Assembly: GCA_022703445.1 (NCBI GenBank)
Contig: JAKLDR010000050.1
Coordinates: 1-32,261 of the forward strand
Direction: 5' to 3'
Length of the DNA stretch: 32,261 bases
From: Planctomycetota bacterium
GTDB taxonomy: Bacteria; Planctomycetota; SZUA-567; JAKLDR01
In this document: in pieces, positions 11,718 through 19,190 of the stretch
Position numbering within the stretch: the first letter of the stretch is position 1
Layout of the letters: every line of letters starts with the position of its first letter
Made by a program: the position numbers and the translations under genes
Notes under the pieces: model-generated
Told to the model about the DNA's origin: nothing
Databases searched by the model: none
The model's input: the letters and a program-made list of their open reading frames with translations, nothing else

Positions 11718-12296
11718 TCAGGCCGGCGTCGAGTCCTGGCCGCCGCCCAGCTGTTTGGCGACCCGCTCCAGCACGGTTTCGATCCGGAAGGGCTTGACTA
11801 TATAGTCCACCGCCCCGGCTTTGGCGGTCTCGATCACGTCCTTCTTCTCGGACTTGGCGGTGCACATGATCACGGGGATGTCCTTGGTGTCCGCCGAGGC
11901 CTTCAGTTGCCGCAGGCACTCGGGGCCGCTCATCACCGGCATCATGCTGTCCATGATGATCAGGTCCGGGCGCTGCTCGGCCACCGCCCCGAGGACCTCC
12001 TTGCCGTTGCCGGCCTCCCTGACCTCATAGCCGGCCTTGCGCAGCGACTTGGCCAGCAGGTTCCTCATCAGGAGGATGTCGTCGGCGACCACCAGCTTGC
12101 CGCGCGGGGCCGCCGGCGGCTGGCTCGGGGCCGCATCCCCGGACGCGCCCTTCTCCCCGCCGGAAGAGGTCGCATCCTTCGCCTCCGATGGCGAGGGCTG
12201 AGCCTCCTTCCCGGCCGCCGCGGACTCGCCGGCGGGAACGTCCGGCTTCTTGTCCTTGTCCTTTGCCTGTCTATCCTTCTTCTCGGCTTCTGACAT
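11718..12296 (-). CDS. CheY-like single-receiver response regulator with charged N-terminal tail
   Basis: A 192-residue protein. Residues 1-65 are low complexity, rich in Lys, Asp, Ala, Ser and Pro, and probably disordered. Residues 66-185 form one receiver domain: acidic pair D72-D73 (VVADDI), phosphoacceptor D116 in IIMDSMMPVMSG, T146 (MCTAKSE) and K168 (YIVKPF). There is no output domain, so it likely acts by protein contact. No histidine kinase is in the window. I take the ATG at 12296 (AAGGGAAG upstream) rather than the GTG at 12326, which abuts the stop of the radical SAM gene. It is the last gene of the operon starting near 17800. The partner and process are unknown. Confidence 0.88.
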   Translation of the reverse strand: MSEAEKKDRQAKDKDKKPDVPAGESAAAGKEAQPSPSEAKDATSSGGEKGASGDAAPSQPPAAPRGKLVVADDILLMRNLLAKSLRKAGYEVREAGNGKEVLGAVAEQRPDLIIMDSMMPVMSGPECLRQLKASADTKDIPVIMCTAKSEKKDVIETAKAGAVDYIVKPFRIETVLERVAKQLGGGQDSTPA

Positions 12297-12326
12297 CGGC
12301 GTTCTTCCCTTAGTCTGTCCTGACAC

Positions 12327-13340
12327 TCATAGTCTATCCGCCTGACGCGCGGCGGCCAGTACCTTCCTCGACGCGTCGGCCCAACCCGGCGGCACATCCG
12401 GCCCAACGTAGCGCGAGCCCTGCCTGACGCCGCGCCTCTCCAGCTCCTCCTGGATGGCCTCCAGCACCCGCAGCTTGCCCTCGTTCCACTTGGGAGCCAC
12501 CAGACTGTCGCCCTGGACGTCGCCCACGAAACGCTGGAGCACCGTCCAGGGCGGCAGCCGCTCAAGCACGTCGGCCGAGAGCCGCACGTACTCGTCGAGT
12601 TCCAGGAGCCGGATCTCGCCGCGGTCGTACATGCCGGCCAGAGCGGTGTCGCGCACCACGTGGAGGTGGTGGAGCTTGACCCCGTCGATCCCCAGCTTGG
12701 CTATGCGCGAGGCCGTGGCCTGGATCATCTCCCGGGTCTCGCCGGGCAGGCCCAGGATGAGATGGACGCAGATGAAGATCCCGCGACCCCGGGTGCGGAG
12801 CACCGCGTCTTCGAACTCGGCGAAGGTGTGCCCGCGGTTGATGACCTCCAGCGTCCGGTCGTGGGAGGACTGCAGGCCGTACTCCACCCACAGGTGGGTC
12901 CGGCCGGCCAGCTCCTGAAGATAGTCCAGGACCTCCGGCGGCACGCAATCCGGGCGGGTGCCCAGGGACAGCCCCACCACCCCGTCCACCGACAGGGCCT
13001 CGTCGTGCAGCGCGCGGAGCTTCCCGACCGGGGCGTAGGTGTTGGAGAATGGCTGGAAGTAGGCGATGAACCTGCTGGCCCCGTAGCGGGCCTCGGCCAG
13101 GCGCTTCTCCTTCTCCACCTGCTCCCGCACCGAGAGCCTGGATCCGGCCGCGGGGCTGAACGAGCTGTTCTCGCAGTAGATGCAGCCGCCGGCCCCCTTG
13201 GTGCCGTCGCGGTTGGGGCAGGTGAACCCCGCGTCGACGGTCAGCTTGTAGACCTTGCAGCCGAAGCGTTCCTTGAGGAACTGGCTGTAAGGGTAGAAGC
13301 GCCGGCCCCCGGCGTATCTCAGTTCCGCACTCTGGCCCAT
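12327..13340 (-). CDS. Radical SAM protein, TIGR01212/YhcC type
   Basis: A 337-residue radical SAM protein of the YhcC-like (TIGR01212) family, whose substrate is not established as far as I know. The opening YPYSQFLKERFGCKVYKL leads to the cluster region GFTCPNRDGTKGAGGCIYC. Here C41, C53 and C56 are expected to hold the 4Fe-4S cluster; the long first spacing is normal for this family. Later blocks FQPFSNTYAP, LGTRPDC, WVEYGLQSSHD, LILGLPGE and KLHHLHV also match it. The ATG at 13340 has GGAGG eight bases upstream; a start at 13373 would lie inside the preceding gene. The stop of the exoribonuclease gene is 16 bases away, so the two are probably cotranscribed. Confidence 0.9.
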   Translation of the reverse strand: MGQSAELRYAGGRRFYPYSQFLKERFGCKVYKLTVDAGFTCPNRDGTKGAGGCIYCENSSFSPAAGSRLSVREQVEKEKRLAEARYGASRFIAYFQPFSNTYAPVGKLRALHDEALSVDGVVGLSLGTRPDCVPPEVLDYLQELAGRTHLWVEYGLQSSHDRTLEVINRGHTFAEFEDAVLRTRGRGIFICVHLILGLPGETREMIQATASRIAKLGIDGVKLHHLHVVRDTALAGMYDRGEIRLLELDEYVRLSADVLERLPPWTVLQRFVGDVQGDSLVAPKWNEGKLRVLEAIQEELERRGVRQGSRYVGPDVPPGWADASRKVLAAARQADRL

Positions 13341-13356
13341 GCCCGCCGCCGCCTCC

Positions 13357-14319
13357 TCAGGACCCCGCCGCATCCCGCTTGCGGAGGTAGATGCGCGTCC
13401 CCAGCATCTTCCGGAACTCGCTCCAGTCGCCGCCCATCTCCGGCTGGGCCTCGCTGGCGGCGCGGATCTTGGCGTCGAGGTTGTCGAGGTGATGCAGGGC
13501 CAGCGCCTCGGCCGTGACCGGCAGCACCGGAGACCCGTACTCGCGCTGGCCGTGGTGGCTGGCGATGAGGTGCAGGAGCTGCCGGCGGGCGTCCTCCGGG
13601 AAGCCCTCGATGGCCTTGATGCGCTTCTCGGCCTCGAACGCCCCGATGATGATGTGCCCTAGCATCCGCCCGTCGTCGGTGTACTCGAAGGCCGGCGTGC
13701 TGGCCAGCTCCCAGACCTTGCCGATGTCGTGGAGCAGCGCGCCGGCCACCAGCATGTCCCGGTCCAGCTCCGGATGCGCCTCCGCGGTGACCTCGGCCGA
13801 CTCGGCCACCGCCACGGTGTGCTCCATGAGCCCGCCGATGCAGGCGTGATGGAACTCCACGGCCGCCGGGCTCTGCCGGAAGAGCGCCATGAACGCCTCG
13901 TCGCGGAAGAACGCGGCCAGCAGCTCGGCCAGGGCCTTGTCCTTGACCCGCGCGCAGACCGCCAGCAGCCGCCGCTCGACTTCCTCGGGGTCGGCCTCGG
14001 ACGAGGGCAGGAAGGCCCTGGCGTCCACGTCGGCCGGGTCCACCGGACGGAACGAGCTGACCACCAGCTGCGGGCTGCCCTGGTAGGTTTCCACGAAGCC
14101 GCGCACCCGCACGTAGCCCCCGGCGCGGAAGATCCCGGCCTGCTCCGGCCGCGCGTCCCAGACCCGCGTGGAGATGGCCCCGGTGGAGTCGGCGAGTTCG
14201 GCGGCGATGTACGACTTGCCGTTGCGGGCCTCGCGGATGGATCCGGACTTGACCAGGTAGGTCTCCTCGACGCTGAGCCCCTCGGCCAGGTCCCCTATGT
14301 TGGTTCGGCGCTTGCCCAC
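13357..14319 (-). CDS. YhaM-type 3'-5' exoribonuclease (OB fold + HD domain)
   Basis: A 320-residue protein built like Bacillus YhaM. An N-terminal OB-fold nucleic-acid-binding domain covers about residues 18-95 (YLVKSGSIREARNGKSYIA, GAISTRVWDA, YVRVRGFVE). A C-terminal HD phosphohydrolase domain covers about 150-290, with H158/H159, H167, the HD pair H198-D199 in LLHDIGK, H255/H256 in ASHHG, and D279. The family degrades RNA and single-stranded DNA from the 3' end using metal ions. I chose GTG at 14319 because GGAGGGGAG lies just upstream. A TTG at 14367 is also open but overlaps the end of the preceding gene and would add a Gly/Arg-rich stretch. No separate promoter is visible. Confidence 0.88.
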   Translation of the reverse strand: MGKRRTNIGDLAEGLSVEETYLVKSGSIREARNGKSYIAAELADSTGAISTRVWDARPEQAGIFRAGGYVRVRGFVETYQGSPQLVVSSFRPVDPADVDARAFLPSSEADPEEVERRLLAVCARVKDKALAELLAAFFRDEAFMALFRQSPAAVEFHHACIGGLMEHTVAVAESAEVTAEAHPELDRDMLVAGALLHDIGKVWELASTPAFEYTDDGRMLGHIIIGAFEAEKRIKAIEGFPEDARRQLLHLIASHHGQREYGSPVLPVTAEALALHHLDNLDAKIRAASEAQPEMGGDWSEFRKMLGTRIYLRKRDAAGS

Positions 14320-14356
14320 CTCTCGCTCCCCTCCCCCGCCCCGTCGCTCCGGGAAT

Positions 14357-15682
14357 CTATAATCCAAGGTCCGTTATTTTCCACCCGCCGCCCTCGCGGA
14401 CGGCCCGGGCCTTCCTCTTGAGCACCCTGGTCACGCCCAGCTCGCCGGCGATTTCGAACTCGACCGCGGCCCCCTCCCCGGAGGAGGCCGCGGAGAGCAC
14501 CCGGAAGTCCGAGAGCCCGTAACGCGCGAAGTCGCAGCGCCCCCCGGCGATCTCGCCGGCCAGGGCTCCGCCCGCCGCGGCGCCGGCCGCCGCCGCGTCT
14601 CCGGCGCGCAGCGCGGCCAGCACCGCGCGGAGGGCCTTCTCCGGCGACCGGCCGCGCTCCTCCGCGGAGGGGGCCTCGATCTCCTTGATGCGCCCGGCCT
14701 TCTTGTCCTCGAGCCGCGAGATGGCCGCCAGGATGACCTCGCGGCCGGAGTCGGCGCCGCGCCGGCCGGCCTCGATCATGCGGACGTCGAACGCCGCCTG
14801 CGGGTAGCGCTCGAGCACCAGGCGGTAGAGCCGGTCCGCCTGGACGTAGTCGCGCTCGACGAACTCGGCGACCTTGGCGGCCAGGAGCACCCACTCCGGC
14901 CGGACGTTGCCCGCCGGCCAGGTGCCGGTCAGCTGGACGGCGAGCTTCAGGGCGCGCGAGGCTTCACGGGGACCGGCCATGGCCAGGGCGAAGAAGCGCT
15001 CGGCGGCCTCCTCGGCGCCGGGTTCCTCCGGTCCGCGGCGGGCCTGCTCTTCCAGGAGATCCAGCTGCTCGCCCGTCCGGTCGGGGCCGGACAGCAGTTC
15101 GCCGAGCTCAGCCCAGGCCGCCGCCCGCTCCGCCCGCGTCGGGGCCGCAGCTCCGGCGGCCAGCACCTGCCGGTAGGTCTTGACGGCGTCGTCCGTCTTC
15201 CCGAGCTTCGCCTGGGACCTGCCGAGCAGCAGCAGACCGGCCGGCCGCCGGCGCGAATCGGGATGTTTCTCGAGAAAGGCCTGGGCCTCGGCCGCGGCCT
15301 CGGCGTACAGCCGGGCATCGAAGAGGCCGCGGGCCGCCTCGCAGCGGAGCCAGGGCGCCAGCTCCCCGGGCGGCTCGGCGGCGGCCGCGGCCTCGCGCAG
15401 GCGCCCGGCGCGCTCCCGGGCCTCGTCCCGGGCGGTGGTCAGTCTCCTGATCTCGGCCATCCGGGCGGCGGTGCGCTCGCTCCAGCGCTCCGGGGCGGCC
15501 TTGCCGACGGACTCGTAGAGCTCGTAGGCCTTCTCCAGCTCCCCGGACGCGAAGAGCCGCTCGGCGCGGTTGTAGAGCGCGTCCGGAGGCTCGTGGGCCG
15601 GCTCGCCGGCGCGCGCGCCAACCGCCGCCGCTCCCGTCAGGAGCAGCGCGGCGAGCAGCCCGGCGCGCGGCGCGATGATCAG
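14357..15682 (-). CDS. Exported tetratricopeptide-repeat protein with NTF2-like C-terminus (function unknown)
   Basis: About 440 residues. The N-terminus is a signal peptide: APRAG, a Leu/Ala core, then a likely cut after GARA. TPR-like helices follow: ALYNRAERLFASGELEKAYE, AEAQAFLEKHPDSRR, GKTDDAVKTYRQVL and QADRLYRLVLERYPQ. The last 100 residues (VLAALRAGD to GGWKITDLGL) look like a small ketosteroid-isomerase/DUF4878-like domain; that is inference. No ATG, GTG or TTG is available near the signal peptide. CTG at 15682 would overlap the upstream stop as CTGA. ATC at 15676 has GGAGG seven bases away and is the best spaced. The interval given begins at the CTG. A gene finder would probably start about 70 codons later and lose the signal peptide. 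Confidence 0.75.
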   Translation of the reverse strand: MIIAPRAGLLAALLLTGAAAVGARAGEPAHEPPDALYNRAERLFASGELEKAYELYESVGKAAPERWSERTAARMAEIRRLTTARDEARERAGRLREAAAAAEPPGELAPWLRCEAARGLFDARLYAEAAAEAQAFLEKHPDSRRRPAGLLLLGRSQAKLGKTDDAVKTYRQVLAAGAAAPTRAERAAAWAELGELLSGPDRTGEQLDLLEEQARRGPEEPGAEEAAERFFALAMAGPREASRALKLAVQLTGTWPAGNVRPEWVLLAAKVAEFVERDYVQADRLYRLVLERYPQAAFDVRMIEAGRRGADSGREVILAAISRLEDKKAGRIKEIEAPSAEERGRSPEKALRAVLAALRAGDAAAAGAAAGGALAGEIAGGRCDFARYGLSDFRVLSAASSGEGAAVEFEIAGELGVTRVLKRKARAVREGGGWKITDLGL

Positions 15683-16896
15683 TCCTCCAGAGCCAGGGCG
15701 ATGTGCATGGCCACGCCCAGCCCCAGCGCGCGCTCGTTGAGGGTGAACTTCGGGTTGTGGTACGGCGCGGCCGGCTCCCCCTCCGGAGCGGCGCCCAGGA
15801 AGCTGAACGCCCCGGGCAGCTTCTGGAGGTAGAAGGCGAAGTCCTCGCCGCCCATGGTCGGCCGGCCCTCGGCGACCGGCTCGCGCGGCGGGCGCATCCC
15901 GCCCGGCCGGCAGGCGATCAGCCCGCACCAGAGGCGCCGGACCTTCTCGACCCCGGCGGCGCTGTTCATCAGCACCGGAGTGCCCCGGCTGTAGCGCATG
16001 CGAACCCGGCACCCGTGGGCCCGGGCCGCGCCCCCGGCCAGCCGGCGGACGAGAACGGGCAGCGCGGCGTGGACCTCCGGGGACAGCGACCGGCAGGTGC
16101 CCTTGAGCGCCACCCGGTCCGGTATCACGTTGAAGGCCCCCGGCGCGGAGAGCGTGCAGACCGACACCACCGCCGGCTCGAGCGGATCGATCCGCCGGCT
16201 GACGACGGTCTGCAGCGCCTGGATCACGGCCGCGGTGGCCACCACCGGATCCGAGGTCCTGTGCGGGATGGCCCCGTGGCCTCCCTTGCCGACCACCTCC
16301 ATGTCGAAGCGGTCCATGGAGGCCATGTTCGCCCCGATCCGGTTGGCCAGCACCCCGAGCGGGCGGTCCGGCGCCATGTGCAGACCGTAGACCTCGCCGG
16401 CCCCGCGGAGCGCTCCGGCCGCGATCATCACCGGCGCGCCGTTGGGGATGCACTCCTCGGCCGGCTGGAAGATGAAGGTCACCGGCCGCGGCAGCTCGGC
16501 GCGCTCCCCGGCCAGGGCCTGCGCGGCGGCCAGCAGCATGGCGGCGTGGGCGTCGTGGCCGCAGAGGTGGGCGACGCCCGGGTTCTCCGAGCGGAAGCCG
16601 CAGTCGTTGAGCTCCTGGACCGGCAGCGCGTCGATGTCCGCGCGGAGCGCCACGGCCGGCCGGCGGCGCGCGGCCGCTTTGGCGGGCAGCAGCCGGCCGA
16701 TGACCCCGGTGCGGCCCCGCGGCCTGACCACCTCCAGCCCCAGTTCGCCCAGCCGCCCGGCGATCACGCCGGTGGTGCGCTGCTCCTGGAAGCCGATTTC
16801 GGGGTGCCGGTGGAAGTCGCGGCGCAGCCTCACGGCCTCGGCGGCCACCGAGGCGGCCAGGGCCAGCGCGCGGCGGCAGAGTTCCGGACCGTTCAC
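15679..16896 (-). CDS. M20-family amidohydrolase (IAA-amino acid/hippurate hydrolase-like)
   Basis: A 405-residue metal-dependent N-acyl-amino-acid amidohydrolase of the M20D group. Visible motifs are FHRHPEIGFQE (28-38), RADIDALPV (85-93), LCGHDAH (111-117, metal ligands C112 and H114), FQPAEE (143-148, catalytic Glu) and GLHMAP (171-176), and a late metal-ligand region in YHNPKFTLNE. A dimerisation lid lies between, with GKGGHGAIPHRTSDPV. The start is a GTG whose last two bases begin the TGA stop of the transaminase gene (GTGA overlap), so the two are coupled. With a D-amino-acid transaminase upstream, a role in recycling acylated amino acids is plausible but unproven. There is no signal peptide, so it should be cytoplasmic. 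Confidence 0.92.
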   Translation of the reverse strand: MNGPELCRRALALAASVAAEAVRLRRDFHRHPEIGFQEQRTTGVIAGRLGELGLEVVRPRGRTGVIGRLLPAKAAARRRPAVALRADIDALPVQELNDCGFRSENPGVAHLCGHDAHAAMLLAAAQALAGERAELPRPVTFIFQPAEECIPNGAPVMIAAGALRGAGEVYGLHMAPDRPLGVLANRIGANMASMDRFDMEVVGKGGHGAIPHRTSDPVVATAAVIQALQTVVSRRIDPLEPAVVSVCTLSAPGAFNVIPDRVALKGTCRSLSPEVHAALPVLVRRLAGGAARAHGCRVRMRYSRGTPVLMNSAAGVEKVRRLWCGLIACRPGGMRPPREPVAEGRPTMGGEDFAFYLQKLPGAFSFLGAAPEGEPAAPYHNPKFTLNERALGLGVAMHIALALED

Positions 16897-17744
16897 CGCC
16901 GCCCCTCCCTCGCCCTGACGATCTCCTCGTGGAGCACGGCGGCCACCGGGCCGGGCCGGCCGGAGCCGATCCGCCGGCCGTCGATCTTCACCACCGGCAC
17001 GCCCTCCGCGGTGGTCGAGGCGATGATCACCTCGTCGGCGGCGAACATCTCCCGGACGGTCACCGGCCGGATGACCGCCGGGATGCGGCGGCGCTTGGCG
17101 ATCTTCAGCACCAGCGCGCGGGTCAGGCTCGGCAGGATCTCCTGGCCCAGCCGGGGCATGAGCAGCCGTCCGCGCCTGACCACCAGGATGGAGCTCGATC
17201 CGCCTTCGATCAGAAGACCGTTCCGGACGAAGATGGCCTCGGCCGCGCCGCGGCGGCGGGCGGCCTCCTTGCCCATGCAGTTGGGCAGGAGGTTGACGCT
17301 CTTGATGTCGCAGCGGCCCCAGCGGAAGTCCTCCACGGTGATGCAGCTGACCCCGCGGACGAAGTCCTCCGGCCTCTCCGGCCCCATCGCCCATCCGGCC
17401 ACCAGCACGGTGGGCGGGGTATCCTCGGGCGGATAGTGGTGCTTGCGAGGATAGGTCACGCCCCTGGTGACCTCGATGTAGACGTAACTCCGCTCGTACC
17501 GGCAGCGGCGCAGGATCTCGCGGATGACCCTGCGGAGCAGCGCGTTCGGCGGGCAGGCCAGTTCGAGCATCCGGGCGCTGGACTGCAGCCGCCGGAGGTG
17601 CTCGTCGACCAGGAAGGGCCGCAGGCCCGTGGCCCGGATCACCTCGTAGACGCCGTCCCCGAAGAGGAAGCCCCGGTCCATGACCGGGACCCTGGCGGCT
17701 CGGAGCGGCATGAACTTCCCGTTGAGGTAGGCGACGTCGGGCAC
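16893..17744 (-). CDS. dat: D-amino-acid transaminase (class IV, PLP)
   Basis: A 283-residue fold-type IV aminotransferase that exchanges amino groups between D-amino acids and 2-oxo acids, supplying D-Glu or D-Ala for peptidoglycan or salvaging D-amino acids. Key residues match Bacillus D-AAT: Y33 in GDGVYEV; R100 and H102 in TRGVTYPRKHH, the carboxylate trap typical of D-specific enzymes; the PLP lysine K148 in RWGRCDIKSVNLLPN; and E180 in LLIEGGSSS. BCAT and aminodeoxychorismate lyase are related alternatives, but the R-x-H pair and DIKSVNLLPN favour D-AAT. It starts with GTG at 17744 behind AAGGAG, and is the first gene of the operon after the promoter at 17805-17833. Confidence 0.88.
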   Translation of the reverse strand: MPDVAYLNGKFMPLRAARVPVMDRGFLFGDGVYEVIRATGLRPFLVDEHLRRLQSSARMLELACPPNALLRRVIREILRRCRYERSYVYIEVTRGVTYPRKHHYPPEDTPPTVLVAGWAMGPERPEDFVRGVSCITVEDFRWGRCDIKSVNLLPNCMGKEAARRRGAAEAIFVRNGLLIEGGSSSILVVRRGRLLMPRLGQEILPSLTRALVLKIAKRRRIPAVIRPVTVREMFAADEVIIASTTAEGVPVVKIDGRRIGSGRPGPVAAVLHEEIVRAREGRR

Positions 17745-17804
17745 GGGACTCTCCTTCTTTGGCCGGGAAGAGCGTTGCGGAAGCGCATTCCCTCGACGCC
17801 GGCG

Positions 17805-17833
17805 ATTCTATGGCGCGCGCCGGAAGGTGTCAA
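17805..17833 (-). promoter_or_regulatory. near-consensus promoter of the dat operon
   Basis: On the minus strand TTGACA, 17 bases, TAGAAT. The predicted start is near 17798, giving a leader of about 55 bases before the dat GTG. The rest of 17834-18012 holds no gene I can support; a G/C-rich imperfect repeat (GGACGCGGAGGCGCAGAGC and ACCAGGGACGCGG) lies at about 17883-17918. Confidence 0.85.
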
Positions 17834-18012
17834 ACGCGGCGGACAATGCTCAGGGCTGTTTCAGAAGGGCCCGGCTCACCGCCGGGACGCGGAGGCGCAG
17901 AGCAGGACCAGGGACGCGGCAATCGGCTTTCGGCGCGGGTAAGACCCAAGCCGCGCATATGACGCACCTCACCGTCTCGGAGCCTCGGCGGCGAACCCGC
18001 AGGGGGACCCTC

Positions 18013-18034
18013 GCCGCAGCTCGCTACCTGCGGC
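18013..18034 (-). terminator. possible hairpin over the stop of the exported GKW protein gene
   Basis: GCCGCAG, eight bases containing the TAG stop, then CTGCGGC on the minus strand: a seven-pair GC stem. No T tract follows, so it could be a weak terminator or an RNA 3' stabiliser. Confidence 0.3.
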
Positions 18035-18962
18035 GCCCACCGTCCCTGTCGCCCCGTTCGGTCGGTTCGGAACGCTGCGGCGGCGCCTTGCCGGGCGCGG
18101 TCCGCGGGACGGGCGGGGGCGGCGCCGGGGCGACCCTGGGAGCGTTCGGGGGCGCCGGAGCCGGAGCCGCGCTCGGCGGCAGGGTCACGCGGGGCGGAGC
18201 GGGCGCGGCCGGCCCGGGCCCGTCCTTGCGCTGCCCATCGCCGTGGGACGGCCGCCCCTGGTCGCGGTCGTGGCCCTCGCGGCGGTCGCGCCAGTCACAG
18301 TCCGACCCGCCATGGCGGTGCGGCCGCTTGCACACCAGGCACCAGGACGACGGCCAGACGTAGTAGGTGCGGTAGACGTACGGCGCGTAAACCCCGTCCT
18401 GGACGTAGCCGGTCGCAGGATACTGGGGCTGCAGCTGCACCGGCGGCTGCGCCCGGGCGCTCTCCATTTCCGCCCTGAGCTTGATCAGCTCGACCAGCGC
18501 TTCGGGGCTGTACCACTTGCCCTCGAACTCCACCAGGCCCATGGCCAGGTTGCGTTCGTCGACCGTGACCCACTTGCCCTGGTACTGGACGTAGCCCAGC
18601 AGCCGCCGGGCCTCGGCGTCGTTGGAGTCGAGCGCCAGCACCTCGTTGAGCAGCAGCTCGTTGCGGCTGTCCAGACTCTTCTCCCGGCACCAGGCGGCCA
18701 GCTTCAGACGTCCGGCCACGTCCTTGGGGTCGAGCGCGCCGTACCTGATGGCGTAGACGTCCAGCGGGGTCTCGCCCTTCTCGATCCACTTGACCTGGTC
18801 CTTGGGCAGGAAGACCCAGCCCTCCCCTAGCTGGACTTTGACACGATCGCCCTCCACCGTCGCCTTGCCCTCGATGGTATTGCCATTGGCCAGGGTTATG
18901 GTGTCAGCCCGAGCGAAGGCCGCCATCGCCATTCCGGCGAAGACCATCATCATGAGTTTCAT
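18024..18962 (-). CDS. Exported protein with GKW repeats and a Pro/Arg-rich tail (function unknown)
   Basis: 312 residues. A Met-rich signal peptide (MKLMMMVFAGMAMAAFARA) ends near residue 19. The mature N-terminus TITLANGNTIEGKA and WVFLPKDQVKWIEKGE resemble the small beta-rich domain found at the start of many exported planctomycete proteins. A helical stretch at 75-125 and two GKW segments (YQGKWVTVDERN, FEGKWYSPEAL) follow. A Tyr-rich part (YAPYVYRTYYVW) precedes two close cysteines, C208 and C211. Residues 215-312 are low complexity, rich in Asp/Arg/His then Pro/Ala. I do not recognise a family with known function; a wall- or envelope-associated role is only a guess. The ATG at 18962 has AGGAGG seven bases away, so the start is secure. 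Confidence 0.82.
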   Translation of the reverse strand: MKLMMMVFAGMAMAAFARADTITLANGNTIEGKATVEGDRVKVQLGEGWVFLPKDQVKWIEKGETPLDVYAIRYGALDPKDVAGRLKLAAWCREKSLDSRNELLLNEVLALDSNDAEARRLLGYVQYQGKWVTVDERNLAMGLVEFEGKWYSPEALVELIKLRAEMESARAQPPVQLQPQYPATGYVQDGVYAPYVYRTYYVWPSSWCLVCKRPHRHGGSDCDWRDRREGHDRDQGRPSHGDGQRKDGPGPAAPAPPRVTLPPSAAPAPAPPNAPRVAPAPPPPVPRTAPGKAPPQRSEPTERGDRDGGRRR

Positions 18963-19067
18963 GGGCCACCTCCTGGTCGGCCCCTTTCGGCTGACCATAT
19001 CTACAACAATCCAAAGCCCCTTCCCAGGCCGGAATACTTACGTCCAAAGCAGACGACCTGTCGCGAT

Positions 19068-19182
19068 GGCCAACGGTGGTCCGCCGCAAAGAAGCGCAGA
19101 ACGCTCAGAGTGCTCCCAACCCAATAGCCAGGAACCGGGAACCCGGGACTCCTTTACTCACTGCGCCTCTTCGCGGCCAATG
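19068..19182. repeat. palindromic interspersed repeat, copy A
   Basis: About 115 bases. It begins GGCCAACGGTGG and CCGCAAAGAAGCGCAGAA, passes through CCAGGAACCGGGA, and ends GCGCCTCTTCGCGGCC. The ends are partly complementary (GGCCGCAAAG-type against CTTCGCGGCC). It matches copy B at 20100-20216 nearly end to end with scattered differences and lies in the same orientation. It fills most of the gap between two exported-protein genes. Confidence 0.8.
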
Positions 19183-19190
19183 CGTCCCGG

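Noticed and set aside
15682..16453. Long upstream extension of the TPR gene overlapping the amidohydrolase
   Set aside because: The residues are an Arg/Gly/Pro-rich shadow of the M20 gene; the real protein begins with the signal peptide right after its stop.
17759..18363. Plus-strand frames in and beside the dat upstream gap
   Set aside because: They have no ribosome site or domain, and most overlap the exported-protein gene in antisense.
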